Shown here piece by piece: positions 54,794 to 64,000 of a DNA stretch of 64,000 bases. Positions within the stretch are counted from its first letter, which is position 1. Each line of letters opens with the position of its first letter. A program made the position numbers and the translations under genes. Origin of the DNA: Aotearoamyces nothofagi (Eukaryota; Ascomycota; Leotiomycetes; Leotiales; Tympanidaceae); NCBI GenBank assembly GCA_015345905.1, contig JADDTR010000041.1, forward strand, positions 1 to 64,000, read 5' to 3'. The notes beneath the pieces were generated by a model. It was not told the origin of the DNA. It worked only from the letters and a program-made list of their open reading frames with translations, and ran no database searches.

Positions 54794-56285
54794 GCATGGC
54801 GTATACTACTATGCACAGTGTTCATTGCGTGCAGTGCAGTGCAGTGTGTAAATGCAGTCAGAATGTACTGTACTGTGCCTTGCCATCCGGACAGTGTATC
54901 AAGCCTGCAGGGCTGTACTGAACTGCTGTGCTAGACCTCTGATAGTGCATCGTTTGTCCCTGCAGAGGACGGGTACTGGATTAGGGCACTCCAGGGGACT
55001 CGGGCGGCCCCTAAGTCCTCCTTCCAGCGGCTGTCCCGCGGTCTCCAGCGGTCTCTGCTTGGCTGCACGTGCTGCAGGATGCCGTCGATGTTGTCGGTAC
55101 TGTAGCTGCTGTATTGGCACACGGCGGCCAATGTCGCTGTAGGGATCTCGAGGGCGCCAGGACGCAGGACGCCCTGCATGGCTCTCGTCGGGTTTGCCGC
55201 TCTATGACGCAGGCTCTATGACGCAGTCTGATGGATGATGGAACTTGACTCATCCCCGAGTCATTGTAGGTCGCAATACGGCCTCGAGCAGAGTACACAG
55301 TATACCACAAATATATGCTCTAATAGTGGCACGCAGTGACGCGACTCATCTGTTCTCCGCCCGCTGATCTTGGGCTCCCTCCACTATTGCTGGTTGCTGA
55401 TGCTCACCCAACAGAATGGGAATGGGATCAGGCTACAATAAATCACGATGCGCAAGAGCAGGGCGCCCGCCAAGGCCGGTGTCATGCAACTGCAAACTGG
55501 CCACAGTGCGCCGCTGGCCGTGAGTGCACAGTGAGCAGTGGGTTCGCAGTGTGTCCGCCGTGTGTTCGCCGTGTGCGCACTGTGCTCGCAGTGCCCACAG
55601 TGCCCCGACATCCCTACGGTGCCATGAATTAGCCGCCATCCTGCCCCTCACTGCTGCCGATCTGGTGCTGCGCGCAGCCCACGGCGCACGGCTCTTGCCC
55701 AGCACGGGCGGGATCCGGCAGTTCGTCCCAGGACTCTTTCCCATTATTTTACCTTGTTTTGCATTGTTATATATGTTACAGGCCTTGCACCGAGGGTGCG
55801 GCTTCGTTGATACGGTATTATGGAAGGTAACTCGCAAGCAGAGCAGATGTGGGGGAGGCGCGGCAAGCCAGATCGATAAAAGTTTCGATCAGAGTTTTGC
55901 CGTCCGCTTTCTCCCTCACTACTGGAATTTTTCCCAGGACGGCGTTTGCGCCTAGGCGGGTACAGCGGGTACGTAAGTACAGCGGGCCACTGGAGGAAGT
56001 GCCTGTGAAGCAGCCTCGGCGGATCAGTAGAAAAGAAAAACGCAAATGAAGAGGAAAATGAAAATAAAATCCAGGCTTTTCCGCAATCGTGAAACACACT
56101 CCACGTGGCGAGCGACGACTGCCCATGAGCCCACGCACGGGCTGGGCTGCACAGTACCTGCAATCAGCATGGGGCGCACGTGACACGCCGGCTACAGGAA
56201 TCGAATCTGTGACTGCTGAAAAGAGAACGAGGCAGGGAGCCGTAGGGGAGCCGTAGCCACATCCTTCCAACCCCTTTTGCAGTCT

Positions 56286-56345
56286 TGTTGGAGGCCTGAG
56301 GCTTGGAGGCTGAGGCTTGGAGGCTGAGGCTTGGAGGCCTAAGGC
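56286..56345. repeat. 14-nt tandem repeat AGGCTTGGAGGCTG
   Basis: Three near-identical copies plus a partial one ending GGCCTAAGGC. Confidence 0.8.
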
Positions 56346-56951
56346 TTCCGCTCAGGCACGCCATCACGTTTCCTTACATGCTGTGCGTGCCTCGACTCGA
56401 TGCAAGGACAAAAGCCATCGCAGCGGTCCATGTCGCTGAAACCTGTGCAGCCAACAATCAAATAACTACATGCCTAAATGATTAAGTAAGCAGGCAATTG
56501 AACAATAACCTCCAGAATCTGCGCAGATGATGCTGTACTCGCGACTTGGCAGATCCGATGAGATCTTCCCTTCCACACCGCCCAGCGCTGCATGCTGCTT
56601 TGGTGGTAGCGTCCCTCGTCCTGTATTCGGTGGCATAGCATGGCCCAACCTCGCTAAATGATGTCGATGTTAGCTGTGATGTTAGCTGTGCCGTCGGCGA
56701 CGCGAACGTCAACTCCATGGAACCTATCCTGATATGACGTCTTTATAGCATATAGGCCTTCTTGACGATCGTGTCGCTCTCGAAATATCCCTACGGACTG
56801 GAATACGTTTATGCCACTGTCTTCTGGCCAGTCCCTGCCGCAGATGGCGAATGTGCGCCATTGACGACCACCACCAGACTGCAACATTCCTCAATCAACC
56901 TTGTCCTCATCACCTGCCTGCCATTAAATTCTTGCAGAGGATGCCCTGTCG

Positions 56952-58289
56952 ATGGCCAAACCAAGAATATTCCGCATCTTCTACCTCTCATTCTTCAGTC
57001 TCCTAAACCTCGCTCTCCTCGGCCTGCTCCTCATCACACCCGGCGACACCATCCAGCAGGCTTTAGGAAACCATCAACTTTACAACGTCTTCGTTATATC
57101 CGCCGGTTACTTCGTCACATTGGTTCTCGCCGGCCTACTATTCGCATCAAGACTATACACTACTCGAGCTACACTCGCAGGGATACCGAAAACATGGATT
57201 CCTGTCGAGAAGGGCGACGTGAGCAAAGGCGTCAGGAAGATGATCGCGGGGAGTCTCATAAGGAGCGCTGTCATCGCATGGGATGCACGGCCAAGAGTTT
57301 CCAGCGATATGGCGATACCTGTCCCGGAGCCTGACGCTGAAGAGCCCCATATGAAGGAATCTGTTGCAAAGGTGAAGCAGGGAATAATAGGAAAACTACT
57401 TCGCAGAGAGCCTTCAGAATCAAAGCAGGAGGAGCTGGCTATCTCAATACCAGCGCATCCTCCCGTATGGGGCGAGATCGCACATGAAGGATGGTCATCG
57501 CCTACCTCTCCGGACCTAGCGAATCTACAGTACTCCACAGTTATTGAAGAACTTCCACATCTCATCGAAGCAAAAGCGGTGTCACTAGCACCGCCAGACC
57601 CAGACTCGACCGCCACTCCATCAGTACCTGATCTCGGTACAGTCGATCTTTTACGGCGGCCAGCATCTATGGGATTACGCGACTATATCTCTCATCTTGC
57701 GAGTATCGGTCTCCTCTCCCCAGAAGCGCCAGTCACCTCGTTCCTCGAATCCTATGAATACGCTCGTTTCTCCTCGAATCCTCTTCCAGAATCGCAATTC
57801 CGGGAACTAATGAGACTCTTCGCTGAGCTTCTCCGAGGCATGAATCGTCTCAACTCGCCGCTACTGAATGGATTTGACAAAGATAGCGATATTGACGACG
57901 ATGCCTCGTCTCACGCGTCTTCCCGCGCTACCCCGTCGACACAGCGTAGCAGGTCACTTCTGTCGTATCGTAGTGGCAGCAGCGATGCCGGCAGCGAAGC
58001 CACAATCCACACATCTCCATCTCGACAGAACAACGCGAGTCGCTCTACCAATCGCGCCCCCGGCCTCAGAGTTGTACCCACAACGCCCCGAATCAAGAAA
58101 CGGGAACGCGCCGTAGAAAGAACTCGGTCGTTTCAAAGTTTCACACAGATCAGGCGACCTTTCTTGTCGAGTCAGAACTCGAGTGCGAGTCTGCGGTCTG
58201 ACTCTTCTGAGGGCTCAGTCATACGATTGAATCAGAGGACGAACGAGGGAAACCTGCCTTATACCCTGCATATTCCTCCCCCTTTGTAG
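56952..58289 (+). CDS. dlt1: Defect at low temperature protein 1 (Dlt1) family
   Basis: A single-exon gene of 445 residues. Two N-terminal membrane spans (IFYLSFFSLLNLALLGLLLI and VFVISAGYFVTLVLAGLLFA) are followed by YTTRATLAGIPKTWIPVEKG, the conserved Dlt1 segment. Then come a cytosolic domain with PPVWGEIAHEGWSSP and SMGLRDYISHL, and FLESYEYARFSS, all typical of fungal Dlt1 proteins. The C-terminal 130 residues are Ser-rich and disordered. The protein is needed for growth at low temperature in yeast; its molecular function is unknown. The start at 56952 gives the expected short N-terminus before the first span. Confidence 0.85.
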   Translation: MAKPRIFRIFYLSFFSLLNLALLGLLLITPGDTIQQALGNHQLYNVFVISAGYFVTLVLAGLLFASRLYTTRATLAGIPKTWIPVEKGDVSKGVRKMIAGSLIRSAVIAWDARPRVSSDMAIPVPEPDAEEPHMKESVAKVKQGIIGKLLRREPSESKQEELAISIPAHPPVWGEIAHEGWSSPTSPDLANLQYSTVIEELPHLIEAKAVSLAPPDPDSTATPSVPDLGTVDLLRRPASMGLRDYISHLASIGLLSPEAPVTSFLESYEYARFSSNPLPESQFRELMRLFAELLRGMNRLNSPLLNGFDKDSDIDDDASSHASSRATPSTQRSRSLLSYRSGSSDAGSEATIHTSPSRQNNASRSTNRAPGLRVVPTTPRIKKRERAVERTRSFQSFTQIRRPFLSSQNSSASLRSDSSEGSVIRLNQRTNEGNLPYTLHIPPPL

Positions 58290-60177
58290 GATATGATGAT
58301 TTTTTTGCTCTTAGCGCTGGCGTTTGGATGGGTTGGGATTGAATACCGTAATAGAATAAACATAATAGAATAATAGACTTCTGGATGATTCGCATATATT
58401 CAGCTCTACTTACTTATCCCAAACTCCGATCAGAAATATATAGTGCTGTGAATAGCCTTCTTTAGTCGATTATCTCAAAACATTCATTCACTTCTTCTTT
58501 TTCCCCTCTTCTGTTTCTTCTTTGCTTTTGTAGTTAAATCATTACAGTCCCACTATCGCTCATCGCCATCAACTCAGCTTCTCTTATCGGTGAATCCTCT
58601 ACTGCTCTCGTCAGTCCAAGAGTCAGGCGTTGGTTTGGTATCCCGCCACCAGCTGCTCTCATGCGCACATCTTATTCCGGTTTCCGAAACGCCGTTGGTC
58701 CTGATGCTGTCGCTGTAGCCGGGCCTGATGCTGACCCAGTAAGGGAATAGAACGTGGGGTTGCGAGAAGGGGGGGTTTCCTCTCGTTCTGCTTGAGGGAT
58801 TATGGGGGTTTTAAGGGCGGGCGGGGTGGAGTTGATTAGAGGAGAGCGAGGATGTTTGTATATATCTGGAGCAAAATGAATATATATAAATAGAGAGATG
58901 TCGCGCGAGGGAAAGCGGCTTGGATTTGTGAATTCATCAGTGCCTGTAGCGATGGTTGACGACACACATACCCGAAACTGCGAGAGGATATATGATATAA
59001 AGAGCAAGCTTCAACCGCGATCCGGTCTCCCTACTACACGCCGAGCTATGCTTCTTGTCGATCGGGATCTCGCTGTCGCTTGCTGATCCGTCGCCGTTTC
59101 AAGACTCGCTGTTGCTCAACCTAGGAGTTTTCTTTACCCCTTTCTCTCATGCCAGTTGGTTAATCAATCAAAACGCATCCGCTCACATCAAGGAGATTGG
59201 GTTTTCTATCTGATGAGTTCCCCTGGACCCTGGACACACTATGCTTGTATTGATGGTAGATTTGAACACCGTATGGAGGATTTTTGAACGGAGGTTGGAG
59301 CGTTGCGTGGGCATGGTGTGCAGAGATTCACGTCCTCTGCGTTACTTCTCCTGCTTATCTTGTAGTCGTCGTCAATATCATCGGTTCATTCCATGGTCAG
59401 TAATGTAATGGCCAGCATCATATTCCTATAAAGCACGAGTTATAATTTACTTGATTACAAGTGCATGGAATAAAATTGCAGATGCGACTATTTCAGACGC
59501 GGTAGCTGCTTAACGGGAGATATAGGTATTGTCTCCCACTTTTTTTATTTTTTTTTTATTTTTTTCTCGTCATCACTTGATTACTTGTCACCACCTGGCA
59601 CTTCTCTGCCGATAGCCAGAAGAGTATGCTGCCGTGCCATCACATATCTTGTATATCTCGGCGAGTCTCAAATCATGAGCCAGAAGACAACATCCATCCT
59701 ATCGCTGCTAGTTAGTAAGGTAGAGGGGGTAAGGGGGGTGGTTTCGGCGCCGTGCTTTTAATATGTCTATATAAAACTCAAAGTCCAATCTTAGATTGCA
59801 ATCATAAGCCACGAGACTTTAGCTTTCATCATGTTACTTCGATTCCTATCACGAGACTTCGATCCCATATTCCAGAAACGATTAGGTGTATTGAGACCAG
59901 CGAGAACATAGAGAAGTATCAAAGTATCAATGGAGCTGGACTCTTAAGATTGATACCCTCGACAATAATTGCCATGTATGGAGCAAACTCCTCAATTTAG
60001 ACAATCCCTACAATACGAGAAACCAATTCCTCAGTATTAAGACAGGATATCAGCTATAAAGGCCATGATTGTTGGCAAATGCACCAATGAAGCTAGTGCC
60101 AGCTGCAAGAAATTTGATGTCATTAGAGCGTCATCCTTCTAGTTCATACATTATATGCTAAGTTGAGTATATGTAAT
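58290..60177. other. Intergenic, no gene recognised
   Basis: 1.9 kb between the ends of DLT1 and the GH78 gene. It contains CT-rich stretches, a poly-T block with scattered A at about 59541-59567, and AT-rich tracts. A 111-codon minus frame (58672-59007) has no family features. Confidence 0.5.
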
Positions 60178-62259
60178 CTAGATGCTTAAGGTCTGGAAGG
60201 TATGCTTGCTGCCTCCCTCAACCGAGCTGATGCATGCATATCCGTCTACTACCTCACATGTACGTATCTTACTGTCGACCTTTACCAACACATTCTTTAG
60301 GTCCTCAAACACCGGCACTTCTACACACCCGACTGTACCTTCCGGTGCTTCAATCCAACTGTCAAACTCCACCTTCCCATTCACTGCATTCCTCCTTTTC
60401 CATCCGGCACTATACAGCCCTCTCACACCCGTAAAACCTCCCTCGCAGTATTCCAAATCTCCAACCATCGGCCTAAATTGCCACTCGCTACCACCCTCCC
60501 TTGTGAAATTCAACCCCACACATCCAAAGGTAAGCACTAGGACCGGCCCATTGCTAAACGGGTGACAGTGGCTAATATAACTTGGTTTTTCTTCATAAAA
60601 CGGATACGTAATCCTCCCATCGCTACCCCAAGCCTCTAGCATCGTACTTTCAGTGCTTTCGGGGTTATTGATCATCCAACCCCATGCTATACGTATCATT
60701 TCAAGAGCGTCGGACATTTTGTTCGCGACAAGTAAAGCTTGGAGCTCGAATCCAGAAATAAATGGGGAGACAGGGTCGTTGCATTCGGGATTTCTAGGTC
60801 CGTAGGGACCCCATCGAAGTTTGAGCTTTGTAGTTATGAGTGCTGCGCGTGAGGGTGATGCGATTTTGAACCAGATGGCAAGGGAGTTGCCATCTTGAGG
60901 ATGGAGAGAGCGACCGGAAGGTGTAGAGAGGTTGTCTACGTAGAGGCCGGCGACGGGGTCCCAGAAAGCTTCGAGGGCCGGCAGTATGAGGTCAGCAAGG
61001 TGGTGCCATCGAGTTGATTCTTCAGGATAGCCAAGAAGGGAAGCAAGGGGTGCGAGCTGTGCTAATGTGAATTGCAGGAGTATATTGCAGGAAAGGTTGA
61101 GACCGGTTAATGGGAGACGGCCCCAGTCCAAGGGCAGAGTACATGACAGAAGGTCATTTGACGGGTCGATCTTGCGTATTGTGTATTCTAACCCGGTTGA
61201 TAGAGTGGTCCATTTAGATCGTAGCCAATCCAGATCGCCAGTCAAATGGTAGTAATGCCGGGAAACTAGAATGGTCCAAAGGTGATAAGAATCCGATAAA
61301 AAAGGCCAATCTTTATTGCTAGTGGCAATATCACTTACACTATCATAACAAATTGGAGGTCCTGCCCAAGGGAAGCAACCATCTTCGTTCTGCACATTTA
61401 ATAAAGAGTCCAGTGCATTTCTGGTGGAGCCCAAATCATTAAGTGTTGCAAATTGTGCCCAAATCGCAATTGAAAAATCTGCTGCCCATGCAGTGCGATC
61501 TCGTTTAGGCGCATCTGACAGAATGACATCCCCAGAAGTACAACAAGTTGCGTTGTTCAGCCAGCCAGACTCTAGCTCACACCTTCGCCCTTGATATTTG
61601 TGCAGTGTAGATAACTGAGTCGTATAGGCACCGGCGTACCAGAGTCTATTTAGGAGATCATCGTTGCAGAAGAAGTAAGCCGGGTAGGCTCTGAGATTCT
61701 CCCAGTGCGGCATAGACGTAAAATATGCAGATACTTTCTTGAGCTCGAGAGTGGCATTGGGGGTCTTCGTAAATATTGTAAGGTAACGATAGCCACCTCG
61801 TTGGTGCTCTAGAGGAACCGTGTAAGTCTCATCTGGTCCGATCTTGAATTCATAGTGCCCGTCATGCACATGGTTCCTAAGGGATGCGCTTTCATCCGAG
61901 TCGAAGCCAACGTACTGCGAGCTCTCGGAATACGCAAACGCCACAGTCTGCTGATTTGTCGTTGTAGGCCCGGATAGTACGGTTACAGGACCACAGACCT
62001 CCTTTCCAAAGTCTAATGTGATAGATGAATATAACGGCACCGGAACGTCATCTACAGAAACTTCAAACTCCGGGATGCTCGTAATGAACGAGCTCTTGAA
62101 ATCCAAAACCGCTTCCGGGTCCTTGACATTGCCGGTTGCACTGTAGAGACGCACTGGATACTGTGTTCTAGAGGCCGGAGAGAAGTTGTAACGGTCCCAG
62201 GGTCCAGGAAAAGCTGCACGGACACCCTCCTCGGGCCCACTCGATGCTATAGAACCCAT
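60178..62259 (-). CDS. GH78-type alpha-L-rhamnosidase-like glycoside hydrolase
   Basis: A single-exon gene of 693 residues with no signal peptide. An N-terminal beta-sandwich part (VPLYSSITLDFGKEVCGPVT, HQRGGYRYLTIF) is followed by an (alpha/alpha)6 barrel. The hallmark ILSDAPKRDRTAWAADFSIA (about 247-265) corresponds to the D-x-P-x-RD-R-x2-W-x2-D motif of GH78 with the catalytic acid. Later blocks are NEDGCFPWAGPP, LWTILVSRHYYHLTGDLDWL, PLDWGRLPLTGLN and AWGSDGRITYPFYEE. It is shorter than many secreted GH78 enzymes and probably intracellular, acting on imported rhamnosides or small glycosides. It is divergent from a Zn2Cys6 regulator (584-bp promoter), a pathway-regulator arrangement. Confidence 0.85.
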   Translation of the reverse strand: MGSIASSGPEEGVRAAFPGPWDRYNFSPASRTQYPVRLYSATGNVKDPEAVLDFKSSFITSIPEFEVSVDDVPVPLYSSITLDFGKEVCGPVTVLSGPTTTNQQTVAFAYSESSQYVGFDSDESASLRNHVHDGHYEFKIGPDETYTVPLEHQRGGYRYLTIFTKTPNATLELKKVSAYFTSMPHWENLRAYPAYFFCNDDLLNRLWYAGAYTTQLSTLHKYQGRRCELESGWLNNATCCTSGDVILSDAPKRDRTAWAADFSIAIWAQFATLNDLGSTRNALDSLLNVQNEDGCFPWAGPPICYDSVSDIATSNKDWPFLSDSYHLWTILVSRHYYHLTGDLDWLRSKWTTLSTGLEYTIRKIDPSNDLLSCTLPLDWGRLPLTGLNLSCNILLQFTLAQLAPLASLLGYPEESTRWHHLADLILPALEAFWDPVAGLYVDNLSTPSGRSLHPQDGNSLAIWFKIASPSRAALITTKLKLRWGPYGPRNPECNDPVSPFISGFELQALLVANKMSDALEMIRIAWGWMINNPESTESTMLEAWGSDGRITYPFYEEKPSYISHCHPFSNGPVLVLTFGCVGLNFTREGGSEWQFRPMVGDLEYCEGGFTGVRGLYSAGWKRRNAVNGKVEFDSWIEAPEGTVGCVEVPVFEDLKNVLVKVDSKIRTCEVVDGYACISSVEGGSKHTFQTLSI

Positions 62260-62843
62260 CGCTCAAGAAACAACGCAGGTAATGAGAAAGAAGCTCGGAG
62301 ACACAACAGAGTGCTGGGCTTCAGGAGACGAATCCCGCACAGCTAGGGAGGAGAGAGCAGACATGATGGATAGGGTGTCGGATCTATCTATATCGTCGCC
62401 AACGTTGCGGAGAGATAACGCCGCGGTACGTGTGATACTCTTCCACAAGGATGTCCGGGCCCGGGCTCGGCCATACTTGCGGGCCGCTGCTCTCTCGCGT
62501 TGCACAGATGGCGGCAACTCGCCAATGAAACGGAGGCCTCCCCGCCCCTCTATTAACCGGATTGTTGCCTGCGGCGCCAACCACTTGTCGACATTGCCGC
62601 TCTGCTGCCGCCCAGCTACCGCATCCATCAACCACCCGCATTCTAGGATCATTTCTAGGATCTTCAGCCCGCAGAATCTCACCCACTCCCGCGTCAGCAC
62701 GCATGCTGCTGCTTGTCTAGCTATTGCTTTGGCCGCCGACCTTCCTAGGGGAGTCCATTATCCTTTCCCTGGTGCTTAGGCCATGAAAAGCGGGTCCGTG
62801 GGAAATTCCCCGGACTTCCTCGAGAGGCTCTGCTACGGCATCA
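62260..62843. promoter_or_regulatory. Divergent promoter of GH78 gene and Zn2Cys6 regulator
   Basis: A 584-bp shared upstream region, locally GC-rich. CGG/CCG triplets are frequent but no single strong symmetric site stands out. Coregulation is inferred from the head-to-head layout. Confidence 0.4.
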
Positions 62844-64000
62844 ATGGCTGAGAAACGGGGGCGAGCGGGAGCATGCAGAACCTGTCGGTACGTGTCATAA
62901 TCGCTGAGCATGACCCCGGTGCTCTCAACGCCGCAGGCTGCTGAATAGCTGCTGAATAAATGGCAGTATTCGTAAACGCCGTTGTATTCCGGCAGATCCG
63001 TCCGGCTTATGCCAGCTGTGCAAGTCCCTTTCTGTACCTTGCAGTCTGGTCAAGAATCTTCCAGTGAATAGGCAGATTGACTCGCAAAATGCGCCCCCAG
63101 GTGCAGGAGGGCCGCATAGTCCAGCGGGTATAGCGAGCCTCGCACCGTATTCCTCGCCCGCCACATCAGAAACGCCTTTTGGCACTCCATATCATGCTCC
63201 TTCAACCGTGGCATCTGCATCATATAGGCATTCAGATGTGATACCTGCTAAACCACTGCTTATGGAGCTAGTTAACCTCTATTTTCGTCTTATTCACAAT
63301 GCTCCTCATACGATGTTCCATGAGTCGAGCTTTCTTGCTGAGATGGAGAATCAACCCCTACCTGAGTTACTACTTTTGGGAATGATGGCACTATCATCAA
63401 GGTAAACATGTCTTCTCTAGCATCTAAAAGTTTGACTAGTACTGATCAATATCTAGATTTTCCAAGAATCCATGCTTTCGGAACTCAGACCCGCGTTCCC
63501 GGGGTAAAGTTTACGCAGCCGAGGCAATGCGTCTATTACATTTATACATGATAAACCCTTCAGTCACTACTGTTCAGGCGTGCATTCTGATAGGCCATTA
63601 TCTTGGCGGTGAAGGTGATGTTAGAGGTAAGCATATCTACATTGGCCTTGCACGACTACACTCTCAAGCCATTCAACTATGGGAGATGCCAGCCAATTCA
63701 ACTATCATAACGCGAGAGATCCAGCGGAGAACATGGCTTTCCGTCGTTATAGCCGACAAGTGGAGCGCAGCCGATATGTCTAGCGCACCAATGATTTCCG
63801 AGGATCGTAACAGTATCTTCCCTATCCTCGATGATGTTGAATTCCTTGCCATTAGACCTGGTATGGCGAGCTCTCCAAACCTCCAATCTTCAAAACATGG
63901 GATTTGGTCTCAGATGGCGAGAACAATTGATGTCTTTCGTTGTATTAGCGACATAATTTTCAGCGTCGGTTCAAATAAGAGATCACTAGCATCCTATTAT
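62844..64000 (+). CDS. Zn2Cys6 transcription factor with Fungal_trans domain (3' end outside window)
   Basis: Exon 1 (62844-62887) encodes MAEKRGRAGACRTC plus two bases. Exon 2 starts at 62967 and exon 3 at 63457. Joining gives a zinc cluster C11-x2-C14-x6-C21-x8-C30-x2-C33-x6-C40, with the basic CRTCRIRKRRC typical of the family. A Ser/Pro-rich linker follows, then the Fungal_trans region: LMELVNLYFRLIHNAPHTMF, LPELLLLGMMALSS, ACILIGHYLGGEGD and REIQRRTWLSVVIADKWSAA. The gene runs past 64000, so the C-terminus is missing. Head-to-head with the GH78 gene, it is a candidate activator of rhamnoside use, but I cannot tell whether it is orthologous to known rhamnose regulators. Confidence 0.8.

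Larger units (their letters stand above)
53560..56951. other. 3.4-kb divergent intergenic region rich in simple repeats
   Basis: Separates the IFH1-like gene and DLT1. Short ORFs on all frames lack similarity. Several minisatellites are present: TCACGATGT x3 (about 54356-54380), ACTGTATGT-like 9-10-mers (about 54489-54532), GATTACTC x4 (about 54764-54793), GTGCA x4 (about 54829-54847) and a 14-nt AGGCTTGGAGGCTG unit x3 (about 56296-56340). Unusually long for this gene density, it may hold long leaders, a noncoding transcript or complex regulation. Confidence 0.6.

Noticed and set aside
54254-54934. A 226-codon frame in the long divergent intergenic region
   Set aside because: It is built from simple repeats (VLYVLYVLY-type) and has no domain.

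Overview
The window is chromosomal DNA from a filamentous ascomycete (Pezizomycotina). Genes carry short introns of about 45-110 nt with GTRNGT donors. Four Zn2Cys6 regulators are present, together with typical mould families: NCS1 permease, AflR-type regulator, NmrA-like reductase, LaeA-like methyltransferase, BAHD/Tri101-like acyltransferase, GH78. Housekeeping fungal genes are also present (Psk1-type AGC kinase, IFH1/CRF1-type coactivator, DLT1). The MetAP2 N-terminus resembles Eurotiales orthologues, so Aspergillus/Penicillium/Talaromyces relatives are my best guess; this is inference. No rRNA, tRNA, CRISPR or intact transposon was recognised.

Layout. 1-1.6 kb: AT-rich, RIP-like decayed repeat DNA. 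1.7-3.1 kb: a small putative permuted papain-fold protein and an APH-like kinase. 3.6-14.6 kb: a compact catabolic-looking block of NCS1 permease, Zn2Cys6 regulator, PuuE/allantoinase-type NodB-fold hydrolase, divergent amidase and a DHA2-type MFS transporter. The reading is uptake of a cyclic ureide, hydantoin or similar amide, ring opening, then amide hydrolysis, under a local regulator. GATA (AreA-type) sites lie in the relevant promoters. 15.0-20.2 kb: a MetAP2 gene, a convergent AflR-type regulator and a divergent NmrA-like reductase. TCG(N5)CGR elements sit in the MetAP2 promoter (an exact match to the AflR consensus) and in the AflR/NmrA intergenic region. This suggests a regulon in which MetAP2, the fumagillin target, could be a self-resistance copy.

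20-26.6 kb: a degenerate stretch, a Ser-rich single-span membrane protein, a Fringe-like glycosyltransferase with a C-terminal PAN/apple-like domain, and simple repeats. 26.6-37.6 kb: a backbone-less group of tailoring and regulatory genes (LaeA-like methyltransferase, Zn2Cys6 factor with a GC-AG intron, GST, zinc-cluster-less PF11951 factor, SDR, BAHD acyltransferase). 38-45.3 kb: a decayed kinase-like gene, an Ala-rich secreted protein, an amidoligase-family gene and a class-V aminotransferase.

45.3-58.3 kb: conserved growth-control and housekeeping genes (Psk1-type kinase, DOMON/b561 redox protein, IFH1/CRF1-like coactivator, DLT1). A 3.4-kb repeat-rich intergenic region separates the last two. 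60.2-64.0 kb: an intracellular GH78 alpha-L-rhamnosidase-like gene divergent from a Zn2Cys6 regulator that runs off the window.

Gene models were spliced by eye. Exon joins were accepted when they restored a family motif or kept frame with GT/GC-AG boundaries. Functions are family-level inferences.
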